Positions 13,933-25,141 of a DNA stretch of 64,000 nt are shown here, one piece after another (position 1 is the stretch's first letter; each line of letters begins with the position of its first letter). Source of the DNA: Notospermus geniculatus (lineage: Eukaryota > Nemertea > Pilidiophora > Heteronemertea > Lineidae); assembly GCA_002633025.1 (NCBI GenBank), contig NMRB01002070.1, positions 18,183 through 82,182 on the forward strand, in the 5' to 3' direction. The translations under genes and the position numbers were made by a program. The notes below the pieces were generated by a model. It made no database searches. It saw only the letters and a list, made by a program, of their open reading frames with translations, and was not told the origin of the DNA.

Positions 13933-14259
13933 CATTCTTTCGTTGAGGATTTGACTGTTTCCTTCGGCCGAATTTGGCCGCAGGTTCCATCCTTTCATGT
14001 TGATGATGTATTCGAGCACGCTATTGCGCATGTCACGCGCGCTTCCGGGTTTAGCAGACGACGGTATTTTCCAGCCTCGTTCCCGGGGGTTGCAGCGCGA
14101 GGTTGGAGATGCAAGGAAGGACTCAATGGATGGAGCCGGGGGATGGAGAAGCATCATAACACGTGGCCATGGTGGCGTTCTCCTCACAGAGCGGTCAGCG
14201 GTGGATAGGCCTACCGCCGCATGGTAGGATGACGGGACGGTAGGATGAAGCACGCTCAT
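13933..14259 (-). CDS. Possible orphan first coding exon
   Basis: An open minus-strand frame starts at Met 14259 or at Met-Met near 14160. It runs to a strong donor, AGAATG|GTAAGTC, at 13932. The encoded stretch (HPPAPSIESFLASPTSRC, later RDMRNSVLEYIINMKGWNL and LNERM) looks more protein-like than the frame after the donor. No partner exon was found at lower coordinates and I recognise no family. The surrounding 20 kb otherwise contains only repeats. Confidence 0.3.
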
Positions 14260-14575
14260 CCGTTGATTCGCATCCGAAATTCATCTCTCGATGGGTCTTA
14301 TATCTAAATACAAATGTACCATCGACTTTTTTGCCCGCTTCTATGGTAGATTCCGACGCGTGGCAAACCACAAGACAAAAGAACAGTGTGCGGCTTCGAA
14401 TAACCAAACGAGACAAAATTCAGCGGCAGCAAATTGCTGAATTTTACGCCGGATAAAAACAAAAATGATACATGTATAGACATAATGGGTCATATGAATA
14501 AAGACTAGCAAATGCTTTTACTTGGATTTTGCAGTACAAATGCACTACGGTATCCTGTACAGATCTGAAGTAAAA

Positions 14576-14890
14576 GCATTTGCTAGATTTTATACAGGAA
14601 GTCAACTTCCAGATTTTGCAAATTTTCGACCCCAACCGGGGTCTTCTTCAGGCTGGCACTTAACAGTACAAGACTCTAGAATAGACTGAGCTGAGTCCCT
14701 GAAGTAGATCTAAATATCCCTGCAAACAAGATGAGTGAGCAATTAAGAAAAGAATAAGGTCCAAGCCCCACAAGGTTGCTGGACCTGNTGGGGTCGAAAA
14801 TTTGCAAAATCTGGAAGTTGACTTCCTGTATATTATCACGTTGTGTGTCAATTTTAGTGCTATTTCTTTCTTTGTATGCTAGATTTTATT
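14576..14890. mobile_element. Penelope-like terminal fragments, inverted pair
   Basis: The minus-strand copy (14609-14652) has CTGAAGAAGACCCCGGTTGG and GGTCGAAAATTTGC. The plus-strand copy (14789-14838) has GGGGTCGAAAATTTGCAAAA and TGGAAGTTGACTTCCTGTAT, and an N at 14788 sits at its broken stem. The Penelope assignment is inference from the motif and the inverted arrangement. Confidence 0.55.
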
Positions 14891-15514
14891 CATCACCCAT
14901 TATAACAAGGATAAGTGCAAATACGAACAGAGTAACGTACCGGGGAGCTTTTTTAAAACTCCGTAATGATTGACCGTGAGGAAGCAAACTTTATCACTTG
15001 TGAAACACATCGAATGGGGTGGGCCGCCAAGGGGGGTGACGAACACAGACATGGCAACATGGCTAAGAAATCTAGCCATTATACATTAGACACTGATATG
15101 GTCGTCATTTGAAACACGACACAAGAACTGAGTCCACACCCAGTATTTAAAGTCCATACATGGGTCAACTTCGTGCCATAGGCCTACACACCTTTGTGTA
15201 AACCAAGGTCTACTAGTCCAAAACAAAATTCTGCCGGTTAACACTGGAGTTCAGTTCAATGACACAAATGATAGCAAGACAGGAAAAGAGCGGTGAAAGA
15301 AAAGTCCAAGCAACACTTCACCAATTTTTGGGTTGGTCAGTCAGTCAGGGGTCTGTTTCATAAAGTGACTTAAAGCTGACGGTGCCATTAACTTCAATGC
15401 ATTTTCCATTTGTTTATTAAAGGTACCAGCTTAAAGTCTTCTGAACACATGGACATGTTCAGGCGTTCTAAAAGTGTTTCACTCGAGGTGTTCTAAGAAA
15501 TAACACTGGTGGTC

Positions 15515-15797
15515 AAAATGGACCATTTACATACCTGCGATATCGGTTGCGATATTCCAGCAGAAAACAAAAGAAAGCCCTGGCTGCTGTACCACGTGAC
15601 CTCCATATCGCATCCGATATTTATCTCGATCGCCACGTGGAGCGAACGCTGATCTGATATCGTCCTATCGCATATCGGATAGCGGATAACGCGTGCAGTG
15701 CGGAGTTTTGGAAAATGGCTTGGAACGATCAGACTGCGATGTCGCATATCGTTAAGGTTGTATCGCATATCGGATAATGGATGTCAGGTAAACACAG
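15515..15797. mobile_element. Decayed foldback rich in CGATATGCGATA words
   Basis: ATTTACATACCTGCGATATC at the left and GATGTCAGGTAAACAC at the right are imperfectly inverted. The interior has many GCGATAT and ATATCGC words. Boundaries are approximate. Confidence 0.45.
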
Positions 15798-15840
15798 TTT
15801 TATAGGCCTGCAATCGCGATTTCTGCAGCGATGGAATGAA

Positions 15841-17046
15841 AGTGTCAATGTGACCCCTTGTCTCGGATACACCACTGGCGCCAGTGAGGCACCACCGGTA
15901 TAAAAAACAAACGGTTGGGCCGCCAATGTGCTGTCAAGTTGAGGAACGCACTGAAGACGGGTTCTTTTCGCATATCGCAGCGCGCGGATGTCAGGTAAAC
16001 ACGGTTAAACACAGCCAAATTAGGGCGTGGTTTGAATCCCCCACGCAAAGACGGGCGAAAAGAAGAGACAGCCATCTCCCTTTCATGGCGTCCCAGGCTC
16101 GTCTATCCAGCAACGCCAAAACGTGGCCTTATACTGACCGAGCAAACTGATTGGTCGAGCCCGCTACGGGGGTCCTCAATCTTACATAACGGATCGAGGC
16201 CTATGGTGATTGCGCTCTGTTTTGAAGCAGCAGTCGCATGCGGAGTGGGGTGTGCAACGGATGCTTCTGCGAGATGACTAAACCTTTCAGTTCCTTAACG
16301 GATTCACGAATGCGGCCACTTCGTCTCCTGCTTGACAGGCCCAGCCACCTTCGAAGATAAAGGACACTGAATTCTTCATAAGCATACGTATACCAGCGTT
16401 CTCATCGCCACCGCGTCCACCTCTTGTCTTCAGCACATCCATCAAATGAACGTGTCAATGTGACCCCTTGTCTCGGATACACCACTGGCGCCAGTGAGGC
16501 ACCACCGGTAAAAACAAACGGTTGGGCCGCCAATGTGCTGTCAAGTTGAGGAACGCACTGAAGACGGGTTCTTTTCGCATATCGCAGCGCGCGGATGTCA
16601 GGTAAACACGGTTAAACACAGCCAAATTAGGGCGTGGTTTGAATCCCCCACGCAAAGACGAAAAGAAGAGACAGCCATCTCCCTTGCATGACGTCCCAGG
16701 CTCGTCTGTCCGCCAGCAACGCCAAAACGTGGCCTTACTGATCGAGCAAGCTGATTGGTCGAGCCCGCTACGGGGGTCCTCAATCTTATATAACGGAGGC
16801 CTATGGTGATTGCGCTCTGTTTTGAAGCAGCAGTCGCATGCGGAGTGGGGTGTGCATCGGATGCTTCTGCGAGATGACTAAAAACTTTTCAGTTCCTTAA
16901 CGGATTCACGAATGCCGCTCCTTCGTCTCCTGCTTGACAGGCCCAGCCACCTTGGAAGATAAAGGACACTGAATTCTTCATAAGCATACGTATACCAGCG
17001 TTCTCATCGCCACCGCGTCCACCTCTTGTCTTCAGCACATCCATCA
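15841..17046. repeat. Tandem duplication, two copies of a 600-609 bp unit
   Basis: Copy 1 spans about 15841-16449 and copy 2 about 16450-17046. Both begin GTGTCAATGTGACCCCTTGT and end near CTTCAGCACATCCATCA. They differ by scattered substitutions and a few small indels. Each contains ATTGGTCGAG (an inverted CCAAT box) and a B-box-like GGTTTGAATCCC. On the minus strand each has an open frame ending AAFVNPLRN. I found no known snRNA, 5S or histone sequence in the unit. Confidence 0.9.
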
Positions 17047-17086
17047 GAACTCGTAATGCATCACCTCGACTGCCTGAGATATTCAA
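16889..17086 (-). CDS. Small open frame conserved in both 609-bp repeat copies
   Basis: In copy 2 the frame is 65 codons (MNISGSRGDALRVLMDVLKT...AAFVNPLRN). In copy 1 the homologous frame at about 16280-16440 is kept for about 50 codons, with substitutions such as Phe-Glu for Phe-Gln and no frameshift. An acceptor-like ATCTCAG|GC lies just inside the upstream edge in copy 2. Function is unknown, and the copies may be too young for frame conservation to mean anything. Confidence 0.2.
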   Translation of the reverse strand: MNISGSRGDALRVLMDVLKTRGGRGGDENAGIRMLMKNSVSFIFQGGWACQAGDEGAAFVNPLRN

Positions 17087-17656
17087 ATAAAGCTCTAAAA
17101 AGTGTTGATGTACTTCATTAATGCGCCTCTGGCATCTTGTTGCTCAATCCAAGTGTCGCAATAGATTGCTCTTGTTGTGGACTTGGACTACTTTCTGACG
17201 TGCTGAGCAAGGATGACTGCCGACGTAATTGACAGGTGGTGGTACCCGCTGACAAGTTCCGCCACAACCGCCGGGAACATCACCGGCAGAAGACGCACGC
17301 GAGAACCTCATCAGGCGGCAGTTATGAATGTATAAATAACACATAAAATAGCGGAACCGACGACCATTGCTCAAGAGGTGTTGCTACCCCGATCAGGTAT
17401 TGAAATTTTGCGTGGTAGATCGGATTCCATCCAAATTGGGTGTCGGGATATTTGCAGTGTGGCTGCGTCATGGCACCTACGTCCTGGTTTTGCTCGACAG
17501 TTCTGCTAATCGGCGTTGACGGTAGAAAAACCATTATCGGTCATGGTATGAACAAGCCTGCATCACCCGAAAAGGCCCTTCAAAAGGAGAAGACGAATAA
17601 CTTCTTTTGCGACGAGTGAAGCCCAAGAACTTCTTGGGCTGATCGTGAGTCACAAT

Positions 17657-17767
17657 CATGGGCCCGTATACTAGAAGTCTCCTTCTCTAAGGTCCACTTT
17701 AAACTTTTGTATTTTGCCTGCAAGCAATAGCTAAAGGTAGTCCAGAAGCTTCTAGAATACGGCCCAT
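17657..17767. mobile_element. Foldback with CATGGGCCCGTATACTAGAAG ends
   Basis: The ends CATGGGCCCGTATACTAGAA and TTCTAGAATACGGCCCATG are inverted around a short interior. It lies 58 bp before the 17826 element. Confidence 0.72.
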
Positions 17768-17825
17768 GGTATTTTAGCGGCCTTGACGTTCATCAGCCAG
17801 GCCTAAAACAATCGCGTCGTGATAA

Positions 17826-18599
17826 CAGGCCACCCAACAACCTTTGACCAAAATAATATAGGAATTATAGGAGCTTCCAAGCAAATATATAGGAAAATTA
17901 TAGGAATTTTAAACAAATTTTATAGGAAATTTATAGGAATCCAGTGATAGAAAAGGTACATGTATCTGACATTGGTTTACCACCCTTGACTTGCCCACCC
18001 AAGGCATGTTGGCCACCCTCTTAAAATTTGTGGGGCATATTTTAGGAACAATTTTTTTGAAAAGAAGGAAATCCTAGGAAAAAAGAGAATGGAAATGACA
18101 GCGGGGAGGGGGCCCAGGAAGGTTTCAACTGTGAAGGCGTGGGGGGAGTGCGAGGGGGTGCCCCCCCTCGCGCAGAAATTTTTTTAAAAGCTGGGATGCC
18201 GGAGGTACTATTTCCCGGCATTTCAGCCGTGAAATCAAGTCTATATAGGGTACTTAAGCATTCTAAAGGCTGAGGGGGCCAAAGTTCAGTGGAGCCATGG
18301 TTGGTAACACTAGACAAGAGTGGTTCCGGCATATTTCAAGTACCCAACAGGGTAGAGGGTGCAGTCCGATAATGCGAGCGCCGAAGGCGCGAGCCACCAG
18401 TGACATTTGAAGACCGTGAGAACATTACAACGCCAATTTTTTGCCAGTTGTTCAATTCTTTCGAATAAATATGGTGAAAATATAGGAAATATAGGAGAAA
18501 ATAACAAATATATAGGAAATATAGGAATATAGGAAATATAGGAGGAGGGTAGGTGAATATATAGGAATTATAGGAAATATAGGAACGTTGGGTGGCCTG
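17826..18599. mobile_element. Foldback element with ATAGGAA arrays, TSD TGATAA
   Basis: The termini CAGGCCACCCAAC and GTTGGGTGGCCTG are inverted. The flanks duplicate TGATAA (17820-17825 and 18600-18605). Dense ATAGGAA and ATAGGAAAT repeats lie next to both ends (17865-17940 and 18478-18585). CAG termini with a 6-bp duplication would fit a hAT-like non-autonomous element, which is inference. Confidence 0.83.
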
Positions 18600-18772
18600 T
18601 GATAAACGCTCCACAAGGTTTGCGCAATCAGAGAACGATCACACTAATGCGGTCACCGCGGCTCGCGATAGCGCAACGACGCGCATCAACCATCGGGAAA
18701 TAAAGCGCGCGGCAAAAACTACCGCACGGTCGCCACGTGTGTGCCGCGTCAGAAAAAGGCCCGTTTCCACTA

Positions 18773-18878
18773 GTTTACCGCGGACACCCGGAATGCGGAA
18801 GCGGTATACGCAAAGCATTTTCGCATACAACATATCGCTTCCGCATCCCGTATACCGCATTCCGGATGTCTGGTAAAC
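18773..18878. mobile_element. Foldback with GTTTACC ends
   Basis: GTTTACCGCGGACACCCGGA pairs with TCCGGATGTCTGGTAAAC, and GCGGAAGCGGTATACG pairs with CGTATACCGC. A related GATGTCAGGTAAACAC end occurs at 15781-15796. Confidence 0.67.
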
Positions 18879-19575
18879 GCAGCTTTTGCAGAGAGCGATG
18901 CGTTTTTCACAGGCACAGGGATGATTGAGGGTAGATTCATACTTTTCCGTTTTGCACTTTGCGCTTGTGCGTTCACTATGTTTATGTGTGGTACCAATAA
19001 TAACATTACTTTTTCTACCACGCACTCACATAAGAAACGGAGAAGCGCAAAGCGCATAACGCAAAGTATGAATTTGCCTTAACACGCGAAATGATTTGCA
19101 CAGCCATCGAAGAACTCTACAAACCCTGTGAGAAGCGCGCCGCTCACCATAAAACGCGGTGGAAACCGCTCAGTGTGGTCTTTGCGAAGCTCTCGTAACT
19201 TTTACCGCTGGCGCAACCCCATAGTCCTCGTGGTCACCTTCCCTGCCCTCGGATACACAACAGTAACTATTCTCCATTTGCGGGAAACCTATTTTTTCAC
19301 TATCAGTATGGCAAAGATTTTGCGTCCCTTAAATATACGGGACTTTGTATAACAATTAACACCGACTCCCAATACTTGCTAAAACTAGCGAGCGAGCCCC
19401 GGAGCGAGCGCTCACCGTCGATCGGCGGCGCTCGTTGTGACAACGCAGCGGAGGCACTGGGCGTTTCCCTGGAGATCAAAATGACCGCGGTAGTAGGTAC
19501 GTTTCTCACAGTCAGCGCAGTGTCCCGCGTGCCGTGCACAGTTGTCGCTTGGCGACACTAGATATCGCGTTGGGT

Positions 19576-19997
19576 CATGTAGAATTAGCGGAATCAGCGG
19601 ATCTGGCGGATTTAGCGGATTCTGTATAAAATTGAATACAATTTGATAATAAATGGAAGTTAATTTTAGCAATATAATTTTTCAAGTGTTCTATGTACTG
19701 CACAGGTTATAAAGGAAAAGCCGCAACAGCGTCGCGAACCGCAACTGGCCGAACTATTCCTGCAGACCATTTTTGTTGCCCTATTTCGATTACCGACTGT
19801 AAAAGTTATTTTCGCGGTCCTTTATAATCTGTGGGACGCATGAAAAATTATATTACTTAATTAGTTTCCATTCATCATTGAATTTTATTCAATTTTATAC
19901 AGAATCCGCTAAATCCGCCAGATCCGCTGATTCCGCTAATTCTACATGGCCATCATGGCCGCCAGATCCGCTGATTCCGCTAATTCTACATGGCCAT
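19576..19997. mobile_element. Foldback with AGCGGAATCAGCGGATC arms, right arm partly duplicated
   Basis: The left arm (CATGTAGAATTAGCGGAATC) and right arm at 19865-19950 pair over about 85 bp. A further tandem copy of the right end (GATCCGCTGATTCCGCTAAT) lies at 19968-19993. It sits about 220 bp upstream of the POFUT2 start. Confidence 0.77.
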
Positions 19998-20212
19998 CGC
20001 GTTGGCCCGCACAACTTGCCAACATCTTCAATACCCTTACCGGTACTGCACTTTCGTTTAGATTTAGCGGCGCCAAGATTGACAGGCACGGTTTCGAACA
20101 ACCCTGGTGGCCAGAATTGGTACGATGGCTCGAACTGCTAAAACTGTATAGTGAGACCGTGGCACTCTTTTCCGGAAAACTGTTCAGTGAGACTGCCAGC
20201 TGATCCCGCTAG

Positions 20213-23200
20213 ATGGCGCTGACAGCAATCATGGTGGTGAACGTGGAGGTTTTGCAGAAATTTGCTCACTTTTCCTTACTTTTCTCTTTCGCTTTTCTTA
20301 CAATAGGCCCTGTACTTTGCCATGATGACCACAACGATGTGTCTCATGACCCTGGAACACATGCACGTACTGTGTACAGCCAAAATAAGGAGATGAGGTA
20401 GGTAGGCCATGTGCTGGTCTGGTGCGGTGTAACAGTAACGAGTGTCCCCGTGTAAAAAATGCCCGCTAGTATTGTTTAGTGACTGATATAGTGATGAATC
20501 TGACTTTGATGTGCAAATGCCTGGTGAATAGCCCTAGCAGGCCTACAGAAGTAGGGGCTTTAGCTACCTACAGAGTTACACTTACAGTTCCAGGAAGTGC
20601 CTGGGTCTGGGACCAGGTGGGCGTGGTGGCAGGCTGGGGCCTAGCACTAGCACCCGGGCCCCCCACTCGGGGGTCAACCATACCGCATGCTCGTTCCAAT
20701 TTTCTCAGGAAAGGGGTCATTTTCAGCAACACTGTTCGGGAAAAAATTTCCGAAAAACACGACTAAAAATAGGGGTACTTTGAATGACTTTGCTCCCGAA
20801 AAATTCTAAAAAAGGGGGTCAAAAGGTTTTCTTCCCGAAAATATAATAAAAAGGGGTATGAAAGTCCTATTCTCAATGAAAAAGCTTGTAAAAACGGGGG
20901 TGAAAATCCCTTGGTTCCTTCAATTAGGGGGTCTAATTGCATGAAAAATCCCGAAAAAGGGGCGAAAATATCTTGGTTCCTTCCATTAGGGGGTCTAATT
21001 GGAAGAAAAAAGCCCGCAGAAAGGAGTGGAAAATTTCCCTTGGTTCCTTCCATAAGGGGGTCCTTTTCAAACTCAGGAACAAGCATATGTGTACCCTAAA
21101 ATTAAGGAGTGGGGGGCCCGGGCACTAGCAGCACTACGGTACCTGGTAGGAGGCCTACTAGATTAGATAGACAGGTGACAGGTGAGATGTGCACTTCTGC
21201 TACTTTTTTGGAACTGGGAATATCTTCGCTCAGCTCATGCTTTGGCCATTCTACTAGTAGTAGGGGGCGTACTAGTCCTGCTGGTTTACTAGGTTGTACT
21301 ATACTTGGATTCTTTTCTTTCAGATACCTGATATATGACGTTAACCCTGGAGAAGGATTCAACCTGAGACGTGATGTTTACTTACGGATGTCAAATCTAG
21401 TCAAGAAGTTGACGTACCAAGAGCCATGGACATTAGTTGTGCCACCTTGGTACAGACTCTACCACTGGCAGTCTGAGTTTGCTGACGAAGAATCCAGTTT
21501 ACCATGGTCAACATTTTTTGATATGGAAAGTTTTAATCTACATGTGCCTGTGATAGAATTTGAAGAGTTTAATAAATGTAAGGTGCCTTTGAATCTGTCT
21601 GAGTATTTTTTCTGTGCAATTTGTCACTCGTTATAGATGAAACCGAGCCGCTCATTCCAGAATCTTGCATGATGTATGGCCAATGGCTTGTAAACACGGT
21701 TGTGGTTAACTAAAAACAGTGCAGAGATACAATCACTATTGGGATTAAACCTGAAGAAAAGTTTGCAGAAAAGTCTTTGCAAACACATGTTCATGTGAAA
21801 AAACAAAGCCACAGGTGTGGCTTTCAACTGTCTAAAATTTGCTCTGTGAACTAGAAGACCCACCTGAGCTACACTCATTCAGTTGAAAATACTGGAAGTG
21901 AATTGGTTCAGTGACGTCGGAGTCAAACAAGTTTTACCATTCTTGGTACATATTAATGGCACCATTTTCGTGCTTTTCTCTCATTCCTACTGTAATGGGT
22001 GTCTTTGAATTCCAGTGTTCAAAGGTGTGATAGATGAGCTGTACTACCTACAGGGATATGCAGAAGGTTGGAATGGGGAGTGGGAGGAGAAGATGCATAC
22101 AAGGCCATGTTTAGAAAAGCCATATTTCAGAAAGGTAAACGGCAGGTTCAGGTTCAATTCCCTGTAGAGGCACCAATTTGTATTTTCAACTTTCTTGAAG
22201 GATATAGCGAGCACTGAATGAGCTCCTTGAGTTCCCCGGAAAGGTTTCTGGAAAGACTGGATAATAAGTGCCTTTGTCAAAGTGGGTGTGGTAAAAGGGG
22301 GCTTTATAAGGACCTGTCATCATCTACCTACTATCTACTAAATGTAGGAGCCCGGTGGTGTAGTGGTTCGGGTCTCCAACTAGCGGTCAGAGGGTCCCGG
22401 GTTCGAATCCCACTGGGCGTGAGACTTTGGGCAAGTCTCTTTGCCTCACTCCACCTAGGTGTATAAATGGGTACCGGTCGGAAATGCTCGATTGTAGCGC
22501 TGAATGAGCAGCTCATCTGAGTTCTACTGAAAGGTTTCAGGACAGACTGGGGTTAAAGTGTAAAGTCGGATGAGAACCTCTACCATAGTTGATATCAGAC
22601 TATAAACCCAGACTTTGACTTTTTAAAAAACTTTATTTAACATTAGAGGTACCAAACAATCACCAAGAGAATATCCTTGAGATTGCTTCAATGTTTTCTT
22701 TGCTCCGTTTCAGGATAAAGCTGGGAGGTGGAAAGGATACTTCTGGGATTTCCATGATGTCTATGCAAAAAGTTTTGAGTGTGTATCGATACAAGGCCAT
22801 GCAAGCTCCATCATTCCATTTCTTCAGAAAAACACGACCGGGAGGTCTATATTTATTAACAGAGCTGAAACTCTTCTTCATGACACGTTTGGTGATGTGG
22901 AGTATTGGACGGTGAGTAGGATAGCAGTTTGTAGTCAAAGTGGTGTGGGACAGAAACTGCAACTCTCATCTCGGAGGTCATGGGTATGTTACCCACCGGT
23001 GACCAGTTGTAGCCATTTCTTCTCTGGTTGCTGGTGTTCTCAGGAAATGCTCCCATTTCAAATGTTGCCAACTGGAGTTAGACCCAGAGTTTTAAACACT
23101 TTGTAAACACAGCTTATGCGATCTCAGAATATTTCCTGATTTCTTGACTGACGTATGTACAAACTGTTACAGGGTCACAGAAGCATGAGATTTGCCAAGC

Positions 23201-24956
23201 ATTTACGAGAAGTCGGTGACAAATTTCGGTCAAAGTACCTCGATTCCACTAATGAAGGTGACAATACTGTTCTGGATCCAGACTGGAGGAACATGCGGGT
23301 AAGGCCGAGTTTACATCGGATGACACGCGACACGAACACGCAGGCGAACAAAGGTTTCATGGGGATGAATCCTTTGTGAAGCCATTGTTCGCCTTCGTGT
23401 TCGTGTCGCGTGTCATCCGATGTAAACCCGGCCTAAGAGGTCAATTCTGTTCATTCATTGACGTTGCAGGAATTATGGTTTTATGATATTTTTCTTTCCA
23501 TGATCATTTAGGGACTATTCTGATCTCTGAGAAGTTGACCATTGAAAAATTTCAGTTAGTGATTTGGTTTTAGCATTGATGCAACTCATTGCTATCAAAA
23601 ACACGTTTGTGCTTTTTGTGGAGCTTACAAGACATATGCAGCCTGAACTTACTAGTCATTGAAAGGGCTACATTTTGTGGGGTCTTTTTCAGAGGAAGCA
23701 TGGCGATGCCAAAGGAGGTCCTTACATCAGTGCTCACTTGAGGAGAGCTGATTTCTTGCGATCGAGGGAAGACCAAATACCTTCCATAAAGGGTGCAGCA
23801 AAGATTTTGAAAAAATTACTCAAGAAATACAACTTGAAGAAAGTATTTATAGCAACAGATGGAACTCGGCAAGGTATTACTCCGCAGTTTCAAACCGCTA
23901 CCCACTACGTTACCCGCATTTAGTGGGTCTATACCTATGGCCAACTAGGGGACAAGTGTATGCTGTCCACTACTATTGTCAACCTGCAGAGACATACATT
24001 TCAGCTTTTGTGTTGTTAGGCCATTAACCCTTTCCTCAGTTGCGACATGCGCCTACCGGTAGTTTTGCTAGACCGGGTCATATTTGTTTAGCCCTGAATA
24101 CAGTATGCCTGGCTTTGTGTACGATTTATACTCATCATGTGTCAATTGTTTCCAGAGTATGCAGAACTGAAGAAATATTTAAAAGATTATGAAGTCTTCC
24201 GTTATGAACCGACTCAATCAGAACTCAAGAAATACAAAGATGGTGGGGTAGCGATCATTGATCAGTGGATATGTGCACATGCTAGGTACGAGATGTGCAT
24301 TTGGCCTCGAATTGTTGGTTTCCTCCTACATAACATACAAATTGCCCAATATTGCCTGAAGATAAATAATCATGACTCGTTACTCAAGGTTTGAAGAAAA
24401 CAAATTGCGTCGACTTGCATTACAGCACCTCTGTGGAGGCTTGATAACCTAGTGGTTGTCATGTCCGCTTACCAAGCGGCAGGTCCCGGGTTCAAATCCC
24501 GGGATTAATGGGATTAAACATTGCTGGCTCTTCAGTCCATTGCATGGGACAGAGCTGTGGTGCCTTGTACCTCGTGCCTTTGCAAGGGCAAGTAAAAGAC
24601 CCCATCCGAGTGAGGAACATGAGTAGCTTGAGATGGCCTCTTCCATACTCAACACGGCCAATAATGCCCAATGTTGCCTCGTTACTCAAGGTCTGATGAA
24701 AAAATCTGATACAATACAACACAAGGTCTGTGCTCTATGTGTAGTGACCACATCTCCAGAAAATGACATGCACCATAACACCACCCCTTGTTCCCATTCC
24801 AGATATTTCATCGGTTCCTATGAATCTACATTCTCCTTCCGTATCGCCGACGAGAGAGAGATTTTGGGTTTTCCACCAGAGACGTCGTTCAACAGATTCT
24901 GCCCTGACAAAGAGACAAACTGTGAACAGCCAGCACAATGGACAATCGTTTACTAG
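20213..24956 (+). CDS. POFUT2: GDP-fucose protein O-fucosyltransferase 2 (8 exons)
   Basis: This ER enzyme transfers fucose from GDP-fucose to Ser/Thr of folded thrombospondin type-1 repeats. Coding exons are 20213-20397, 21324-21577, 22016-22134, 22714-22911, 23173-23298, 23693-23873, 24156-24285 and 24803-24956. They total 1347 nt, or 448 aa, close to the family's roughly 430. Every junction is GT-AG and the frame closes. Residues 1 to about 36 look like a signal peptide ([15 protein letters not shown]). Exon 2 carries [18 protein letters not shown]. The Glu of this motif, E72 here, corresponds to the catalytic Glu known in human POFUT2. Exon 6 carries AHLRRADF (about residues 308-315), the GDP-fucose-binding Arg motif. 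Exon 7 has [16 protein letters not shown], and exon 8 ends the conserved core. Intron 1 holds a tandem repeat, intron 3 a SINE, intron 5 a MITE at its donor and intron 7 a SINE. The gene is convergent with the arylsulfatase gene. The start is the first Met before the signal peptide. I see no defect. Confidence 0.95.
20700..21080. repeat. Degenerate tandem repeat, 62-67 bp unit, POFUT2 intron 1
   Basis: GGTTCCTTC(C/A)ATTAGGGGGT recurs at 20913, 20975 and (as CATAAGGGGGT) 21042. More decayed units with AAAAAGGGG lie to the left. Confidence 0.78.
22208..22280 (+). mobile_element. SINE 3' domain fragment
   Basis: AATGAGCTCCTTGAGTTCCC and GGAAAGACTGGATAATAAGT match the 3' domain of the SINE at 29349-29410. 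No head is visible. Confidence 0.55.
22350..22622 (+). mobile_element. SINE family 1 (tRNA-derived head) in POFUT2 intron 3
   Basis: A tRNA-like head has an A-box (GTGGTGTAGTGG) and a B-box (GGGTTCGAATCCC). A unique body follows, then a 3' part ending GATATCAGACTATAAACCCA. The reverse complement of that end recurs at about 6335-6362 (GGGTTTATAGTCTGATATC), so the family is dispersed. Confidence 0.82.
23303..23433. mobile_element. MITE at the donor of POFUT2 intron 5, TSD TAA
   Basis: 131 bp with inverted ends GGCCGAGTTTACATCGGATG and CATCCGATGTAAACCCGGCC. The inverted arms continue through TGACACGCGACACGAACACG. TAA is duplicated at 23300-23302 and 23434-23436. The left TAA is bases +2 to +4 of the intron 5 donor. 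Confidence 0.92.
24436..24724 (+). mobile_element. SINE family 2, full-length copy in POFUT2 intron 7
   Basis: The tRNA-like head (CTAGTGGTTGTCATGTCCGC, then GGGTTCAAATCCCGGG) leads into a body with GGCAAGTAAAAGACCCCATC and GAACATGAGTAGCTTGAGA. The tail is ATACAATACAACACA. Related copies lie at 30892-31153 and, truncated, at 1171-1275, 2977-3135, 43190-43282 and 44880-45055. Confidence 0.88.
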
Positions 24957-25141
24957 TCTGGTGGTTCGGGATGATATTTTATTTCATTTAGGTGCTTCCT
25001 TGGTTTACTATAACTTTGGCTGAATTTCTACTTAATATTCTTGACACTTTTCATAGATGAATCTTTCTGCCCATTATCAATGACGGAGTTCATGTTGGTC
25101 ACAAGGTATTGCATGAATTTAAAGTGGCGTGTTGATACTTA

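Noticed and set aside
15841-17046. Tandem U-snRNA, 5S rRNA or histone cluster
   Set aside because: No U1-U6, 5S or histone sequence or conserved 3' box was recognised in the 609-bp unit.
16889-17086. CARD-domain exon from DALRVLMDVLKTRG
   Set aside because: The resemblance to a CARD helix ends after RG. The next residues do not fit the domain.
22350-22422. tRNA gene with good A- and B-boxes
   Set aside because: The acceptor stem pairs poorly, the sequence continues into a SINE body, and its 3' end is dispersed elsewhere in the window. It is a SINE head.
24436-24510. tRNA-Lys- or Ala-like gene
   Set aside because: The same head with the same body occurs at 30892, so both are SINE family 2 heads.
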